Assembly (NCBI RefSeq): GCF_903915725.1
Contig: NZ_CAIWTY010000082.1
Location: 1-64,000, forward strand
Direction of reading: 5' to 3'
Origin: an uncultured Rhodopila sp.
GTDB lineage: Bacteria > Pseudomonadota > Alphaproteobacteria > Acetobacterales > Acetobacteraceae
DNA: 64,000 nucleotides
Shown: positions 9,001 to 18,558 of the stretch, in pieces
Layout: each line of letters begins with the position of its first letter
Numbering within the stretch: position 1 is the first letter of the stretch
Notes under the pieces: generated by a model
What the model saw: the letters and a program-made list of their open reading frames with translations, nothing else
Told to the model about the DNA's origin: nothing
The model's database searches: none
Translations under genes and position numbers: made by a program

Positions 9001-9652
9001 CGATATCAGCGCGCGCCGGGCGGCCGAACAGAAGGCGGAGTTGCTGCTGAGCGAACTGGATCACCGGGTCAAGAACATCCTGGCGATCGTCTCGGCAATC
9101 GTCACCCAGACGCTGCGGACCAGCCCGTCCCCCGAAGCCTTTGCCGAGGAAATCCAGGGCCGCATCGGCGCGATCGCCAAGGCGCACAGCCTGCTGACGC
9201 AATCCGGCCGCGGCGAGCTTCTGCTGAAGGCGCTGATGCTGACCGAACTCGCCCCCTACGACCGCGGCACCGGCAACGTCAGCATCGGCGGCAGCAACGT
9301 TTCGCTGACTCCGAAAGCCGGACTGGCAATGGCGATGGCGATCCACGAACTGGCCAGCAACGCCGCCAAATACGGGTCGTTGTCGAACGGCTCCGGCCGC
9401 CTCTCCGTCTCATGGGCCGTCGAACAACGCCCCGATGGACCGGTCCTGGCGCTGACCTGGAGCGAGACGGGCGGGCCGGTTGTAGCGGTGCCGACGCACC
9501 GCGGGTTCGGCTCGACCTTGATAGAGCGCGGGCTGGCGCATGAACTCGATGCCGAGGTGACGCAGGCGTTCCTGCCCGAGGGCCTGCGCTGCACGATCGC
9601 CATTCCCATGACCACCGAAATCGACCTGGTCCACGTTGAAAGCGGAAAATGA
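6047..9652 (+). CDS. CheB-CheR-PAS-HWE histidine kinase fusion
   Basis: The protein has 1201 residues and is predicted cytoplasmic. Residues about 40-230 form a CheB methylesterase, with GASAGG (Ser), QHLDPDH (His) and SGFGTDGA (Asp). Residues about 245-500 form a CheR methyltransferase, with GVTRFFRDPEVF and the SAM loop VWVPGCATGEEAYS. A heptad coiled coil of EELQSxNEE repeats covers about 684-754. Two PAS domains follow (about 760-865 and 875-995). The HWE-family kinase begins with ELDHRVKN (phospho-acceptor His about 1005) and the N-box region IHELASNAAKYGS. CheB has no receiver domain, so control must come through PAS or coiled coil. The ATGA overlap with the next gene makes that response regulator the likely partner. 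The signal sensed is unknown. Confidence 0.9.
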   Translation: MRGTRRSAGKAATAASPAATPAADRARAAEGSGSAPQPAEKPRLIVGVGASAGGISAFKAFFANMPVDTGMAFVLVQHLDPDHKSALVPIISGYTAMPVHLAEDGAAVEPGNVYVIPPNVTLTIADRHLRIKRPAATIARRVSVNTFLTSLAEDQGENAVGVILSGFGTDGATGIAAIKANGGLTLSQAEFDHHALSGMPQSAASAGFVDHVLRVEDMAAALINYEHHRSIFDNSRGPDGIREDLPANLPAICAVLHSKLGHDFGQYKDGTLMRRIQRRMHVLETTRVSDYIDRLRSSPHEADLLFRELLIGVTRFFRDPEVFETLETAVIPELLAAHKAAEPIRVWVPGCATGEEAYSIAILFKEHRDKLNATGAIQIFATDIDARAIDAARIGLYSDTVAADMPETRLQQNFVKEEGGYRISKFIREMCLFSVHDLVKDPPFSRLDLISCRNLLIYFQPQLQQRVLTTFHYALLPNRYLLLGPSEGVSVQPRLFSPLNKKHRLFARQSVAARLPVYPLAHLPVAASPVRRPAIRGQDSIERRAMQAVNRYLPAYLVVDRNNDVLRFSGQTAKYIEPATGAASLNLFNLLHPDLRSVVRSALDQAAETGERVVHGSVLVAAGEERFDAVNLIVEPLTETDGDTLFAIAFQEIVPPDPDSVVAVLRDADEKNGSATRSLRRDLAATRERLRNTTEELQSANEELQSSNEEYLSVNEELQSTNEELETSKEEMQSLNEELQTINAELNHRNEGLVRANSDLANLFDSTSIATLFLDNEMRIRRFTPRLLEIFKVREGDEGRPITDIVTHLTRDWLGQDVRQVLTNLVSVEREVSLADGELSYLMQVRPYRDMNNMIDGVVITFVDISERKRHEQARGRLAAIVQWSHDAIVSYDIGGIVSSWNAGAEKLFGYAASEAIGQPIGALLKGPQPRDWAVLLKALGESEPAADFDSVKTTRDGGTVEVSVTISPLRDADGKVVGGSVVARDISARRAAEQKAELLLSELDHRVKNILAIVSAIVTQTLRTSPSPEAFAEEIQGRIGAIAKAHSLLTQSGRGELLLKALMLTELAPYDRGTGNVSIGGSNVSLTPKAGLAMAMAIHELASNAAKYGSLSNGSGRLSVSWAVEQRPDGPVLALTWSETGGPVVAVPTHRGFGSTLIERGLAHELDAEVTQAFLPEGLRCTIAIPMTTEIDLVHVESGK

Positions 9653-10047
9653 CAATGTCTGACGACAGCCTGGCCGGACAACGAATCCTGGTGGTGGAAG
9701 ACGAGATGATGATTGCCATCCTGCTGGAGGAATCCTTGCTGGCACTGGGCTGCGTCGTCATCGGCCCGGTCGCCAAGCTGGAGGCGGCGAAGCAGCTGGC
9801 AGCGGATTCAGCGATCGACGCGGCGGTGCTCGATATCAATATCCGTGGCGGCCAGGTGTTTCCGGTCGCGGACATCCTGACAGGGCGGGGTATTCCCTTC
9901 GCGCTGGCCAGCGGCTACAGCGATTGGGTCCTGCCGGTGAAAATGCAGGGCATGCCGCGCCTGACCAAGCCGTTCACGCTGCGCGAACTGGAGCACGAGG
10001 TCCGGCAGCTTTGCTGCCGCCGGGCCGAGACCGTCCCCGCCGGTTGA
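9649..10047 (+). CDS. Single-domain response regulator
   Basis: The protein has 132 residues and one receiver domain. ILVVEDEMMI supplies the acidic pocket, AAVLDINIRGG the phospho-acceptor Asp, ALASGYS the switch Ser and LTKPF the conserved Lys. There is no output domain, so it may act as a phospho-relay or by protein contact, as other partners of HWE kinases do. Its ATG overlaps the kinase stop (ATGA). A second ATG at 9655 is also possible. Its stop codon lies inside the FNR/FixK-like box of the hydrogenase operon. Confidence 0.9.
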   Translation: MTMSDDSLAGQRILVVEDEMMIAILLEESLLALGCVVIGPVAKLEAAKQLAADSAIDAAVLDINIRGGQVFPVADILTGRGIPFALASGYSDWVLPVKMQGMPRLTKPFTLRELEHEVRQLCCRRAETVPAG

Positions 10048-10057
10048 CCTGAGTCAA
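10044..10057. promoter_or_regulatory. FNR/FixK-like operator in front of the hydrogenase operon
   Basis: TTGAC-CTGA-GTCAA is a perfect inverted repeat that fits the TTGA(C/T)-N4-(G/A)TCAA pattern of alphaproteobacterial FixK/FNR boxes. Its centre is 42 bases before the hydB start codon at 10093. This is an expected place for oxygen-responsive control of an O2-sensitive enzyme. It overlaps the stop codon of the response regulator. Activation at the usual -41.5 would put the transcript start almost on the ATG, so other geometries should be considered. Confidence 0.5.
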
Positions 10058-10092
10058 TGCGGGTGCCTCACTGAGTTGGGAGGGTTTCCGCG

Positions 10093-11187
<1,095 letters not shown>

Positions 11188-11203
11188 TCGAGGAGGGAAA
11201 ATC

Positions 11204-11695
11204 ATGGTCCATATCGTCGATTTGGAAGAGACACTGGCCCATCACCCGTTCGCCCAGGGCATGGACCCGGAAGCGTTGCGCACCATCACCGGCTGCGCCA
11301 GCAACGCAGTCTATCATCCGGGCGAGTATATTTTCCGGGATGGCGACCCGGCGGATAATTTCTACCTGATCCGTCACGGGCTGGTGGCGCTGGAAATTCA
11401 CGTGCCGCAGGGGCCGCCGATTGTGGTGGAGACGCTGGAGGCGGGGGACATTTTCGGCTGGAGCTGGCTGCTGCCTCCGTACCGGTGGAGTAACGATGCC
11501 CGCGCCAGCGACCAGGTGCGGCTGTTGAAGCTGGACGGCGCCTGCCTGCGCGGCAAGATGGAGAACGACCGGTCGTTGGGCTACGAGATTTACAAGCGGT
11601 TTGTGCCCATCATGGCGCGCCGTCTGGCCGGCAACCGGATGCGGATTGTCGAGCTGGCGACGGAGCCGGCGGTGCATTCGCGGCAAAAGGGCTGA
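11204..11695 (+). CDS. Cyclic nucleotide-binding domain protein inside the hydrogenase operon
   Basis: The protein has 163 residues and consists of one Crp-type cNMP-binding beta-roll. EYIFRDGDPADNFYLIRHG and the AGDIFGWSWLL turn mark the phosphate-binding cassette region. Only a helical tail follows, with no helix-turn-helix, so it is probably not a DNA-binding regulator. The canonical cassette Arg-Ser/Thr pair is not evident. Its position between hydB and hydG, 16 bases after hydB with a GAGGAGGG ribosome site, suggests an accessory or allosteric component. Ligand binding is unproven. Confidence 0.85.
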   Translation: MVHIVDLEETLAHHPFAQGMDPEALRTITGCASNAVYHPGEYIFRDGDPADNFYLIRHGLVALEIHVPQGPPIVVETLEAGDIFGWSWLLPPYRWSNDARASDQVRLLKLDGACLRGKMENDRSLGYEIYKRFVPIMARRLAGNRMRIVELATEPAVHSRQKG

Positions 11696-11699
11696 TAGC

Positions 11700-12554
11700 G
11701 TGGACGCAGTTGCTTCGGCGGAAGGAGTTGTCGCGGACCCGATGGTGCCGGTGCCGTTCCGGATCGCCAAGGTGATCCGGGAGATTCCGGGTGTCTATAC
11801 CTGGCACCTGAAGTCTCTGGACGGCAAGCCGTTTGTGTATCGGCCCGGGCAGTTCAATATGGTCTATCAGTTCGGGGTGGGGGAAATCCCGGTCTCGATC
11901 AGCGGCGATTGCCGGGAGCCTGATACGCTGGTGCATACGATCCGCGCCGTCGGGCCGGTGACCAATGCGATGCAGCAACTGCGTGCCGGCGCTGTCGTCG
12001 GCATTCGCGGTCCGTTCGGGCGGCCCTGGCCGATCGATGAGGTGGTTGGCTCGGATTTGATTTTTGTAACGAGTACGATCGGGTTGGCGCCGCTGCGCGG
12101 GCTGATCCACGAAGTGCTGCACCGGCGCGAGGATTTCGGCAAAGTCGTTGTCTGCTATGGCACGCGCGGCATCGACGACATCATGTACGAAGCTGATCTG
12201 CACAGGTGGCGGGCGCGTTTCGATATGCATGTGCATCTGACGGTTCATTCCGCCCCCAGCGGTTACCGTGGCCGTGTCGGGGGCGTGGTGGCGGCGATCC
12301 GTGCGGCTCAGGTGGACTGGCCATCGGCCCAGGCTTTTGTTTGCCGATCAGAAACGTTGACCCGGCAGGCGGTGGATACGCTGGCGGGGCTGGGGGTGAC
12401 GAAGGATCGCGTCTGGGTCACGCTGGAACGAAACATGCAATGCGCCATCGGCCTATGCGGTCATTGCCAGATCGGCCCTACTTTCGTCTGCAAGGATGGA
12501 CCGGTCTACCGCTACGACCAGATCGAGCCGCTGTATTCCGTGCGTGAATTTTAG
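11700..12554 (+). CDS. hydG: Group 3b hydrogenase gamma subunit (FAD/NAD(P)H-binding)
   Basis: The protein has 284 residues from a GTG start four bases after the preceding stop; an internal ATG at 11742 is an alternative. A ferredoxin-reductase FAD barrel shows [10 protein letters not shown]. An NAD(P) domain follows with [16 protein letters not shown] and [10 protein letters not shown]-terminal [2Fe-2S] binding tail is [17 protein letters not shown]. This is the diaphorase part that couples H2 to NADP(H). Related subunits occur in sulfhydrogenases and dihydroorotate dehydrogenase PyrK; operon context decides for hydrogenase. Confidence 0.88.
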   Translation: MDAVASAEGVVADPMVPVPFRIAKVIREIPGVYTWHLKSLDGKPFVYRPGQFNMVYQFGVGEIPVSISGDCREPDTLVHTIRAVGPVTNAMQQLRAGAVVGIRGPFGRPWPIDEVVGSDLIFVTSTIGLAPLRGLIHEVLHRREDFGKVVVCYGTRGIDDIMYEADLHRWRARFDMHVHLTVHSAPSGYRGRVGGVVAAIRAAQVDWPSAQAFVCRSETLTRQAVDTLAGLGVTKDRVWVTLERNMQCAIGLCGHCQIGPTFVCKDGPVYRYDQIEPLYSVREF

Positions 12555-12565
12555 GAGGCACCGGC

Positions 12566-13348
12566 ATGGCCAAGCCACCACGCAAGCCGAAGCTGGCAGT
12601 CTGGAAGTTCGCATCGTGCGACGGCTGCCAGTTGTCGTTACTGGATTGCGAGGACGAATTGCTGGCGGTGGCCGGCGCGGTGGAGATCGCCTATTTCCCC
12701 GAAGCGACGCGGGCGGTGCTGAAGGGGCCGTACGACGTTTCCCTGGTGGAAGGGTCCGTCACGACGCAGCACGACGCGGAACGATTGCTGGAGGTGCGGC
12801 GGCAGTCGCGGCGTGTGATCACTATCGGTGCCTGCGCGACAGCGGGCGGGATTCAGGCGCTGCGCAACTTCAAGGATGTCGTGGGCTTCACCTCGGTGGT
12901 TTACGCGCATCCGGAATTTATCGAGACGCTGGCGACATCGACTCCCATCAGTGCGCATGTCGAGGTGGACTACGAACTGCGCGGCTGCCCGATCGACAAG
13001 CATCAGTTGCTGGAGGTGCTGACAGCGTTTCTGAACGGGCGGCGGCCGAACATCCCGGCGCATAGCGTATGCGTCGATTGCAAGGCGCGCGGCACGGTCT
13101 GCGTGCTGGTGCGTGGCGCGGCGGCGTGCCTCGGGCCGGTGACGCATGCCGGATGCGGGGCGATCTGTCCGGCGTATAACCGCGGTTGCTATGGCTGCTT
13201 CGGGCCGAAGGAGACTCCGAATCCGGTGTCGCTGGCGCCCCGGTTGGTCGATGCCGGGATGGATAAGACGGCGCTGCACCGGGTTTATCGCACGTTCAAC
13301 CCGGTGGCCGATGCGTTCAAGAAAGAAAGCGAGCGTCATGGCGCGTAG
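12566..13348 (+). CDS. hydD: Group 3b [NiFe] hydrogenase small (delta) subunit
   Basis: The protein has 260 residues. The proximal cluster motif [17 protein letters not shown] starts near residue 16. [17 protein letters not shown] and [16 protein letters not shown] follow, then further cysteines in [24 protein letters not shown]. There is no twin-arginine signal, so the enzyme is cytoplasmic, as expected for group 3. GGAGG precedes the ATG. The 3' end overlaps the large-subunit gene by 11 bases, implying translational coupling. Confidence 0.92.
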   Translation: MAKPPRKPKLAVWKFASCDGCQLSLLDCEDELLAVAGAVEIAYFPEATRAVLKGPYDVSLVEGSVTTQHDAERLLEVRRQSRRVITIGACATAGGIQALRNFKDVVGFTSVVYAHPEFIETLATSTPISAHVEVDYELRGCPIDKHQLLEVLTAFLNGRRPNIPAHSVCVDCKARGTVCVLVRGAAACLGPVTHAGCGAICPAYNRGCYGCFGPKETPNPVSLAPRLVDAGMDKTALHRVYRTFNPVADAFKKESERHGA

Positions 13349-14627
13349 AACGATCAACGTCGATGTGCTCGCCCGGGTGGAGGGCGAGGGCGCGCTGCGG
13401 CTCGTCGTCGATGGCTCGGTGTTGCGTGAGGCGGAACTGCGGATATTCGAGCCGCCGCGGTTTTTCGAGGCTTTCCTGCGCGGGCGGTCTTACACGGAGG
13501 TGCCGGATATCACCGCGCGCATCTGCGGGATCTGCCCGGTGGCGTATCAGATGAGTGCGGTGCACGCGATGGAGGATGCGCTCGGGATTGTAATTTCGCC
13601 CGCGGTGCGGGAGCTGCGGCGGCTGCTGTACTGCGGCGAGTGGATCGAGAGCCACGTGCTGCACATGTATATGCTGCACGCGCCGGATTTTCTCGGCTAC
13701 GACGGCGCGGTGGAGATGGCGGCGGACCATCCTGAGATCGTCAAGACCGGGCTGGCGATCAAGAAAGTCGGGAATGCGATCCTGAAGCTGCTGGGCGGCC
13801 GCGAAATCCATCCGGTCAATGTGCGCGTCGGCGGGTTTTACCGGGTGCCGACGAAGCGGGAACTGGGGGCATTGCGGGAAGACCTGAAGCGGGCGCTGGA
13901 GGCGTCGCTGGGCACGGTGAAGCTGGTTGCGGGCTTCGAATTTCCGGACTGTGAGCGGGATTACGACCTGGTGGCGCTCGGCGATGCCGGCGAATATCCG
14001 TTCAACGCCGGGCGGGTGGTCAGCAACAAGGGACTGAGCATCACGCCACCGGAATACGACGCGCATTTCGAGGAATACCACGTCAAGCGGTCGAACGCGC
14101 TGCACTCGCGCCATGTCGGCGCCGGTGCATACCTAACCGGTCCTTTGGCACGGTACAGCCTGAACTCGGCACTGCTGTCGCCGTTGGCGCAGCAGGCTGC
14201 GCGGGAGGCCGGGTTGGGGCCGACATGCAACAATCCGTTCCGCAGCATCGTCATCCGGGCGGTGGAGGTGGTCTATGCCCTCGACGAAGCCCTGCGGGTG
14301 ATCGATGCCTACGAACCGCCCGATCGACCGTTTGCCGAAGCGCCGCTGCGTGCCGGCATCGGCTATGCCTGTACCGAGGCGCCGCGCGGCATGCTGTATC
14401 ATCGTTACGAAATCGCTGAGGACGGCAGCATCCTGGATGCCAAGATCGTGCCGCCGACATCGCAGAACCTGCCGAGCATCGAGGACGATCTGCGCAGTTT
14501 CGCTCCCGGCTGGCTGTCGGAAACGAACGACCGCCTGCGTCATTTGTGCGAACAAACGATTCGCAACCATGACCCGTGCATCTCCTGCGCCACGCATTTC
14601 CTGAAAGTGGACGTCGTGCGTGTCTGA
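13338..14627 (+). CDS. hydA: Group 3b [NiFe] hydrogenase large (alpha) subunit
   Basis: The protein has 429 residues. The N-terminal nickel ligand motif RICGICP is near residue 60. The C-terminal motif DPCISCATH is near residue 411, followed by a short extension (FLKVDVVRV) that the maturation protease would remove. This is the active-site NiFe subunit. The ATG at 13338 is used because it opens the conserved [16 protein letters not shown] start; the frame runs open upstream inside hydD. It is intact, with both cysteine pairs present. Confidence 0.93.
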   Translation: MARRTINVDVLARVEGEGALRLVVDGSVLREAELRIFEPPRFFEAFLRGRSYTEVPDITARICGICPVAYQMSAVHAMEDALGIVISPAVRELRRLLYCGEWIESHVLHMYMLHAPDFLGYDGAVEMAADHPEIVKTGLAIKKVGNAILKLLGGREIHPVNVRVGGFYRVPTKRELGALREDLKRALEASLGTVKLVAGFEFPDCERDYDLVALGDAGEYPFNAGRVVSNKGLSITPPEYDAHFEEYHVKRSNALHSRHVGAGAYLTGPLARYSLNSALLSPLAQQAAREAGLGPTCNNPFRSIVIRAVEVVYALDEALRVIDAYEPPDRPFAEAPLRAGIGYACTEAPRGMLYHRYEIAEDGSILDAKIVPPTSQNLPSIEDDLRSFAPGWLSETNDRLRHLCEQTIRNHDPCISCATHFLKVDVVRV

Positions 14628-15078
14628 TCCGCCGCGCCGGCTGGTCGTCGGCGTTGGCAATCCGGATCGCGGCGACGATGGGGCAGGGCGGTTGGTCGCA
14701 CGCTTGCTGCACGGGCGGTTGCCGGCGGATGTGCGGATCGAGGAATGCCTCGGCGGGGCGGCGGAGTTGATCGACCTGCTGAGGGAAGCGGACCACGCCG
14801 TCCTTGCCGATGCGATGGTGTCGGGCGCCGCGCCCGGCACGATAAGGCGGCTGGATTGCGCGTCGGGGGACGTAATGCCGCGATCGGCTGGGGCGTCGTC
14901 GCACGGGCTTGGGGTGGCGCAGGCAGTCGGGTTGGCGCGGGCGCTGGCATGTTTGCCATCCGTGTGCGTCGTTTATGCAGTGGAGGCGGCGGCGTTCGCG
15001 CCGGGGGCACCGATGTCGCCGCGGGTCGCCGCCGCGGCGGCGGAAACGGCACGGCGGATCGCCGGGGAATTCGGCTAA
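14620..15078 (+). CDS. Hydrogenase maturation protease (HyaD/HycI type)
   Basis: The protein has 152 residues from a GTG start overlapping the large-subunit stop by eight bases. [16 protein letters not shown] is the family's N-terminal signature, with the nickel-sensing Asp. [13 protein letters not shown] and [14 protein letters not shown] carry the other expected acidic and His residues. It trims the C-terminal extension of the large subunit after nickel insertion. The operon ends here; the general hypABCDEF genes are not in the window. Confidence 0.88.
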   Translation: MSDPPRRLVVGVGNPDRGDDGAGRLVARLLHGRLPADVRIEECLGGAAELIDLLREADHAVLADAMVSGAAPGTIRRLDCASGDVMPRSAGASSHGLGVAQAVGLARALACLPSVCVVYAVEAAAFAPGAPMSPRVAAAAAETARRIAGEFG

Positions 15079-15139
15079 AGTCCGGCGCGAACTCTAGATT
15101 TTTTCTGGCTGACTGGAACGGCGCTGGACGTTGCTACAC

Positions 15140-15170
15140 CGTCATGGCCCGGCTTGTCCGGGCCATGACG
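15140..15170. repeat. Family B REP-like palindrome after the hydrogenase operon
   Basis: CGTCATGGCCCGG pairs with CCGGGCCATGACG around a CTTGT loop, giving a 13-bp stem. It lies between the convergent maturation-protease and FUSC genes, so it could also serve as a bidirectional stop. No T-run is visible. Confidence 0.8.
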
Positions 15171-15211
15171 TCTGACGTCGGAGCCAAGATTCCATTCAGC
15201 CTGAAAATGCT

Positions 15212-17272
15212 CTACCCCAGCCGCCCGACGGCCCCTGCCATCAGCTCGATCTGCCGGGCGATGCGGGCCAGCGATTCGGTTTCCGCGCCCTCGGGCCGCG
15301 GCGGCAGATCGGTTTGGCCGCTCGCCAGCAGCCGCAGGGAGTTGCCGATCCAGTCGCGCCAGATGCGCAGGGATTCGGGAGGCAGGCTTTTCGCGGTCGC
15401 CGGATCATAGCGCAGCGTGGTCAGCCGCCCGGCGCAGCGGCGCAGCGCGGCATCCACCACCATCGCGGCTTCCAGCTTTTCCGGGTTCTTGCGGGTGGGG
15501 TCGAGCAGCGCCCGGGTGATCAGCGCCTCCAGCGCGTTGCTGGCGACACCGGCGGCGCGGCGGGCCTGACCGAGCGCGGACATCGGGGCTTCGTTCAGCA
15601 GCACGGAAAAATCCGCCTCGGCATAGGCGCCGTGCGCGGCGATGGCGTTCCTGACTTCGGCCGCCACCAGCTCGCGCTCCCGGCTCGGCCAGAGCAGGAA
15701 GCCGGCGGCGACGGCGATGATGCCGCCGAGGGTGGTCAGGGCGGCGCGGGCACCGGCAATCTGCCATTCGCCGGTGCCGGGGGTGCCGGTTTCCACCAGC
15801 AGCACCACCAGCGGTGTCAGTGCCGCCATGAACAGGCCGAAACTGACGGCGCGGACCGACAGGGCCAGCATCGCCAGCGGGAACATGGCGGCGGCGATGG
15901 CGACGGGCGTGGTGCAGACCAGGCCGACGGCCGCCGCGACGACCCCGCCCAGGGCGGTGCCGACGATCCGCTCGACCGCGCGCGTATAGGTCAGCGAGTA
16001 GTAAGGCTGCATCGTCGCCACAACGGTGATGGTCAGCCAGTGGTCGTAGGGGCTGAACCACACCATCGTGTAGGCCAGCGCCGGCGCCGCCGTGACGGCA
16101 CAGCGCAGCGCATGGCGCAGCGCCGGGGACTGCCAATCCAGGTTGGCGCGCAGCGGGCGGATCACCTGCTGCCACACCGGCAGGCTCTGTCCGCTCAGGC
16201 CGAGATTGACGGTCCGGTTGGCCGGCAGCACCACGGTATGGGCGATGCGCAGGCGCTCGGCGATGCGATCGATCACGCCGATGACGGGCGAGCCGGGCGG
16301 GAACAGGGCCTTGTCCGCGGCGATGGCATCGATGGCGCGGTCGATGCGCCAGTGCGTCGCCATGTCCTCGGTCATGACGGCGCGCGCCAGGGTCATCAGC
16401 ACCGGGCGCATGCGGCGCAGGATGCGCTCCGCCGCCTGGCGTTCGGCGGCCGAACCGCGTTCCAGCAGGTCGCTCAACGCGATCAGGGCGCCGAAGATCT
16501 GGTCCGCGGTTTCCATCCGGATCACGCCCTGGGCGGCACGGGCGCTGGCCGCGCCACGCGCGCGCAGCGTGTCCATGATCACCGTGCGCGCGGCTTCGAT
16601 CGCGTCGCGGGCGGCGCGCCGGTGGATTCGGGCATGCGCGTCCCAGTCGGCATCGGTCGTCTCCGGCGCGCGCACCAGGCCGTGCAGGTCCGCAACCAGT
16701 TCCGCCAGTTGGCGGAAACACGCCGACAGCGCCTTGCGGGCCGGCAGGAACGGGTAGATGCGCCAGATCACCAGGGTCAGCAGGGTCGCCCATAGGCCAC
16801 CGCCAATGAAGGACAGGCCGACGATCGCCGCCTGCGTCACGCTGGGGTCGCCGCGGTCGAGGGCGAGGATCTGCACGGTGCTGAGCAGCACGCCGAGCTG
16901 CTGCGGCGCCTGGCCGTAGATGCGGACGAAGGATGAGCAGAACAGTCCGAACACGCCGAGCGGCAGGGCATAGGCGGGGCCAAGCTCCCGCACCAGTCCG
17001 AAGCCGGCTGTGACCAGGGCGCCGACGAAGGTGAAACTCAGCAGCACCGGGACGCGGCGGCCGATAGGGCCGCCCGGGTCGCACAGGCAGGTGAGGAGGG
17101 CGCCAAGCGCGGCTTCGCGCAGCGGCGGGAAATCCAGATATTGGCCGGCGGCGATGATGGCCGAGACGGACAGCGCCGCGCGGAACCCCTCCGCCAGGCT
17201 GATCGCCCGCAGGTTTACGCTTATCGGCAATCGCGCGATGTCGGGCGCGTTGAAATTGGGCTTGGACGCCAT
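15212..17272 (-). CDS. FUSC family inner-membrane efflux protein
   Basis: The protein has 686 residues. Its layout is FUSC/YccS-like: an N-terminal bundle of hydrophobic helices (about 20-165), a long soluble helical region, a second bundle (about 385-520, including AYTMVWFSPYDHWLTITVV and the MQPYYSLTYTRAVERIVGTALGG motif) and a soluble tail. Such proteins export aromatic acids or similar compounds, usually with a membrane-fusion partner. None adjoins this copy. The ATG at 17272 is chosen because upstream sequence overlaps tadA. A second FUSC protein is encoded at 29925-31898. Confidence 0.85.
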   Translation of the reverse strand: MASKPNFNAPDIARLPISVNLRAISLAEGFRAALSVSAIIAAGQYLDFPPLREAALGALLTCLCDPGGPIGRRVPVLLSFTFVGALVTAGFGLVRELGPAYALPLGVFGLFCSSFVRIYGQAPQQLGVLLSTVQILALDRGDPSVTQAAIVGLSFIGGGLWATLLTLVIWRIYPFLPARKALSACFRQLAELVADLHGLVRAPETTDADWDAHARIHRRAARDAIEAARTVIMDTLRARGAASARAAQGVIRMETADQIFGALIALSDLLERGSAAERQAAERILRRMRPVLMTLARAVMTEDMATHWRIDRAIDAIAADKALFPPGSPVIGVIDRIAERLRIAHTVVLPANRTVNLGLSGQSLPVWQQVIRPLRANLDWQSPALRHALRCAVTAAPALAYTMVWFSPYDHWLTITVVATMQPYYSLTYTRAVERIVGTALGGVVAAAVGLVCTTPVAIAAAMFPLAMLALSVRAVSFGLFMAALTPLVVLLVETGTPGTGEWQIAGARAALTTLGGIIAVAAGFLLWPSRERELVAAEVRNAIAAHGAYAEADFSVLLNEAPMSALGQARRAAGVASNALEALITRALLDPTRKNPEKLEAAMVVDAALRRCAGRLTTLRYDPATAKSLPPESLRIWRDWIGNSLRLLASGQTDLPPRPEGAETESLARIARQIELMAGAVGRLG

Positions 17273-17280
17273 GTCCTGCG

Positions 17281-17730
17281 TTACTGCCGCCTTTCGCGAA
17301 AAAAGTCTCGCAGCAAGGTGGCCGATTCGGTTTCGCGCACGCCGCCGATGATTTCCGGGCGGTGATTGCAGGAGGCGGCGTCGAAGATGCGCGCGCCGTG
17401 CTCGACGCCGCCGCCCTTGGGATCGTAGGCGCCGAAGATCAGGCGGCGGATGCGGAACAGGCTGATGGCGTGGGCGCACATTGGGCAGGGTTCGAGGGTG
17501 ACGACCAGGTCGCAGTCGGGCAGGCGGGGGTTGCGCAGCGCGGCGGCGGCGGCGCGGAGGGCGAGGATTTCGGCGTGGGCGGAGGCGTCGGAGTCGTGTT
17601 CGGTGCGGTTGGCGGCGCGGGCGAGGATGGTTCCGTCCGGGGCGAGGACAACGGCGCCGACGGGGACTTCGCCGCATGCGGCGGCGGTGCGGGCGAGGGC
17701 GAGGGCTTCGTCCATGGGGTTTGCGGTCAT
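17281..17730 (-). CDS. tadA: tRNA(adenine34) deaminase
   Basis: The protein has 149 residues. The zinc/deaminase motif HAEILAL and the PCPMCAHA motif identify the cytidine/deoxycytidylate deaminase fold. VPVGAVVLAPDG and the ARIFDAASCNHRPEIIGGV tail fit TadA, which makes inosine 34 in tRNA-Arg(ACG). It ends eight bases before the FUSC gene start and may be co-transcribed. It is followed divergently by a tRNA gene. Confidence 0.88.
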   Translation of the reverse strand: MTANPMDEALALARTAAACGEVPVGAVVLAPDGTILARAANRTEHDSDASAHAEILALRAAAAALRNPRLPDCDLVVTLEPCPMCAHAISLFRIRRLIFGAYDPKGGGVEHGARIFDAASCNHRPEIIGGVRETESATLLRDFFRERRQ

Positions 17731-17811
17731 GCTTGTGCCGGAGGTGGGGGCGGATGGTTATAGCCGGTTGCTTGCGGGGCGTCGTGGCTGTATAGCGTGC
17801 GGCCCGTGGCG

Positions 17812-17886
<75 letters not shown>

Positions 17887-18066
17887 TCTTTTCAACGACT
17901 TACAGGTCGATTCCCCGATAATCGGATATCGTATCAAATCCTGCGGACCCGGCAGCAGGCAGTTGAATCTTCCGGCACACGCGCATCGACCGGTCACAGG
18001 CCGGCTGGCCCTGACACTCCGCGGTGCGCCCGCCGCACCACAGGTCCGGTCAGTGTCAAGACAACG

Positions 18067-18537
18067 CTACCGCGTCACGACATCCCCGCCGGGCGGCTTC
18101 GTCAGCCGGCAATCCTCCGGTACCTTGCCGTCATAGCGCGTCCAGGTCTGCGTCTGGCCGAGCAGCGGAATGCCGAGATACCCGCGCAGTGCGAGATCGC
18201 CGTCGCGCTCCGGATAAAGCTCCACCCTCCAGACATCGCCGTTGCGCGGATTGGTGATGTGGCCCTTCCACAGGTTCGGCTCGGCCTGCGTCGCATCCGT
18301 GATCAGCGGCAGGTGGCACTGCGACACGCCGCGATAGTCCACCGGCGTCGGATCGCCTGCATGATCCAGGATGAACCCCTCGATCCGGGCGCACAGCTTG
18401 CCGCCGGAGTTCTCGCAGGGCTCGACCGCGATAACGCCGTCATGGTCCTGCGTCAGCCATAGTCCCTCCACCGAAGGTTCAGCGGCCACTGCATGAACCG
18501 GCAGTATCAGGACAAGAATCGCAAGATAACGAAACAT
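18067..18537 (-). CDS. DUF2147 family periplasmic protein
   Basis: The protein has 156 residues with a cleavable signal peptide (MFRYLAILVLILPVHAVAAE). The domain reads EGLWLTQDHDGVIAVEPCEN near its start and GYLGIPLLGQTQTWTRY near its end, with paired Cys. This is the DUF2147 pattern. Function is unknown; the fold is lipocalin-like in related proteins. It lies 21 bases downstream of the pncA stop, so co-transcription is possible. Confidence 0.8.
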   Translation of the reverse strand: MFRYLAILVLILPVHAVAAEPSVEGLWLTQDHDGVIAVEPCENSGGKLCARIEGFILDHAGDPTPVDYRGVSQCHLPLITDATQAEPNLWKGHITNPRNGDVWRVELYPERDGDLALRGYLGIPLLGQTQTWTRYDGKVPEDCRLTKPPGGDVVTR

Positions 18538-18558
18538 GTTCGCTTACATAGGGCGCGA

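Noticed and set aside
13146-13337. Longer start of the hydrogenase large subunit inside the small-subunit gene
   Set aside because: The extension is a Arg/Trp-rich shadow of the small subunit. The ATG at 13338 begins the conserved N-terminus.
17281-17763. Gly-rich 133-codon plus-strand frame over tadA
   Set aside because: It is the complement of the tadA gene, with composition typical of a shadow frame in high-GC DNA.
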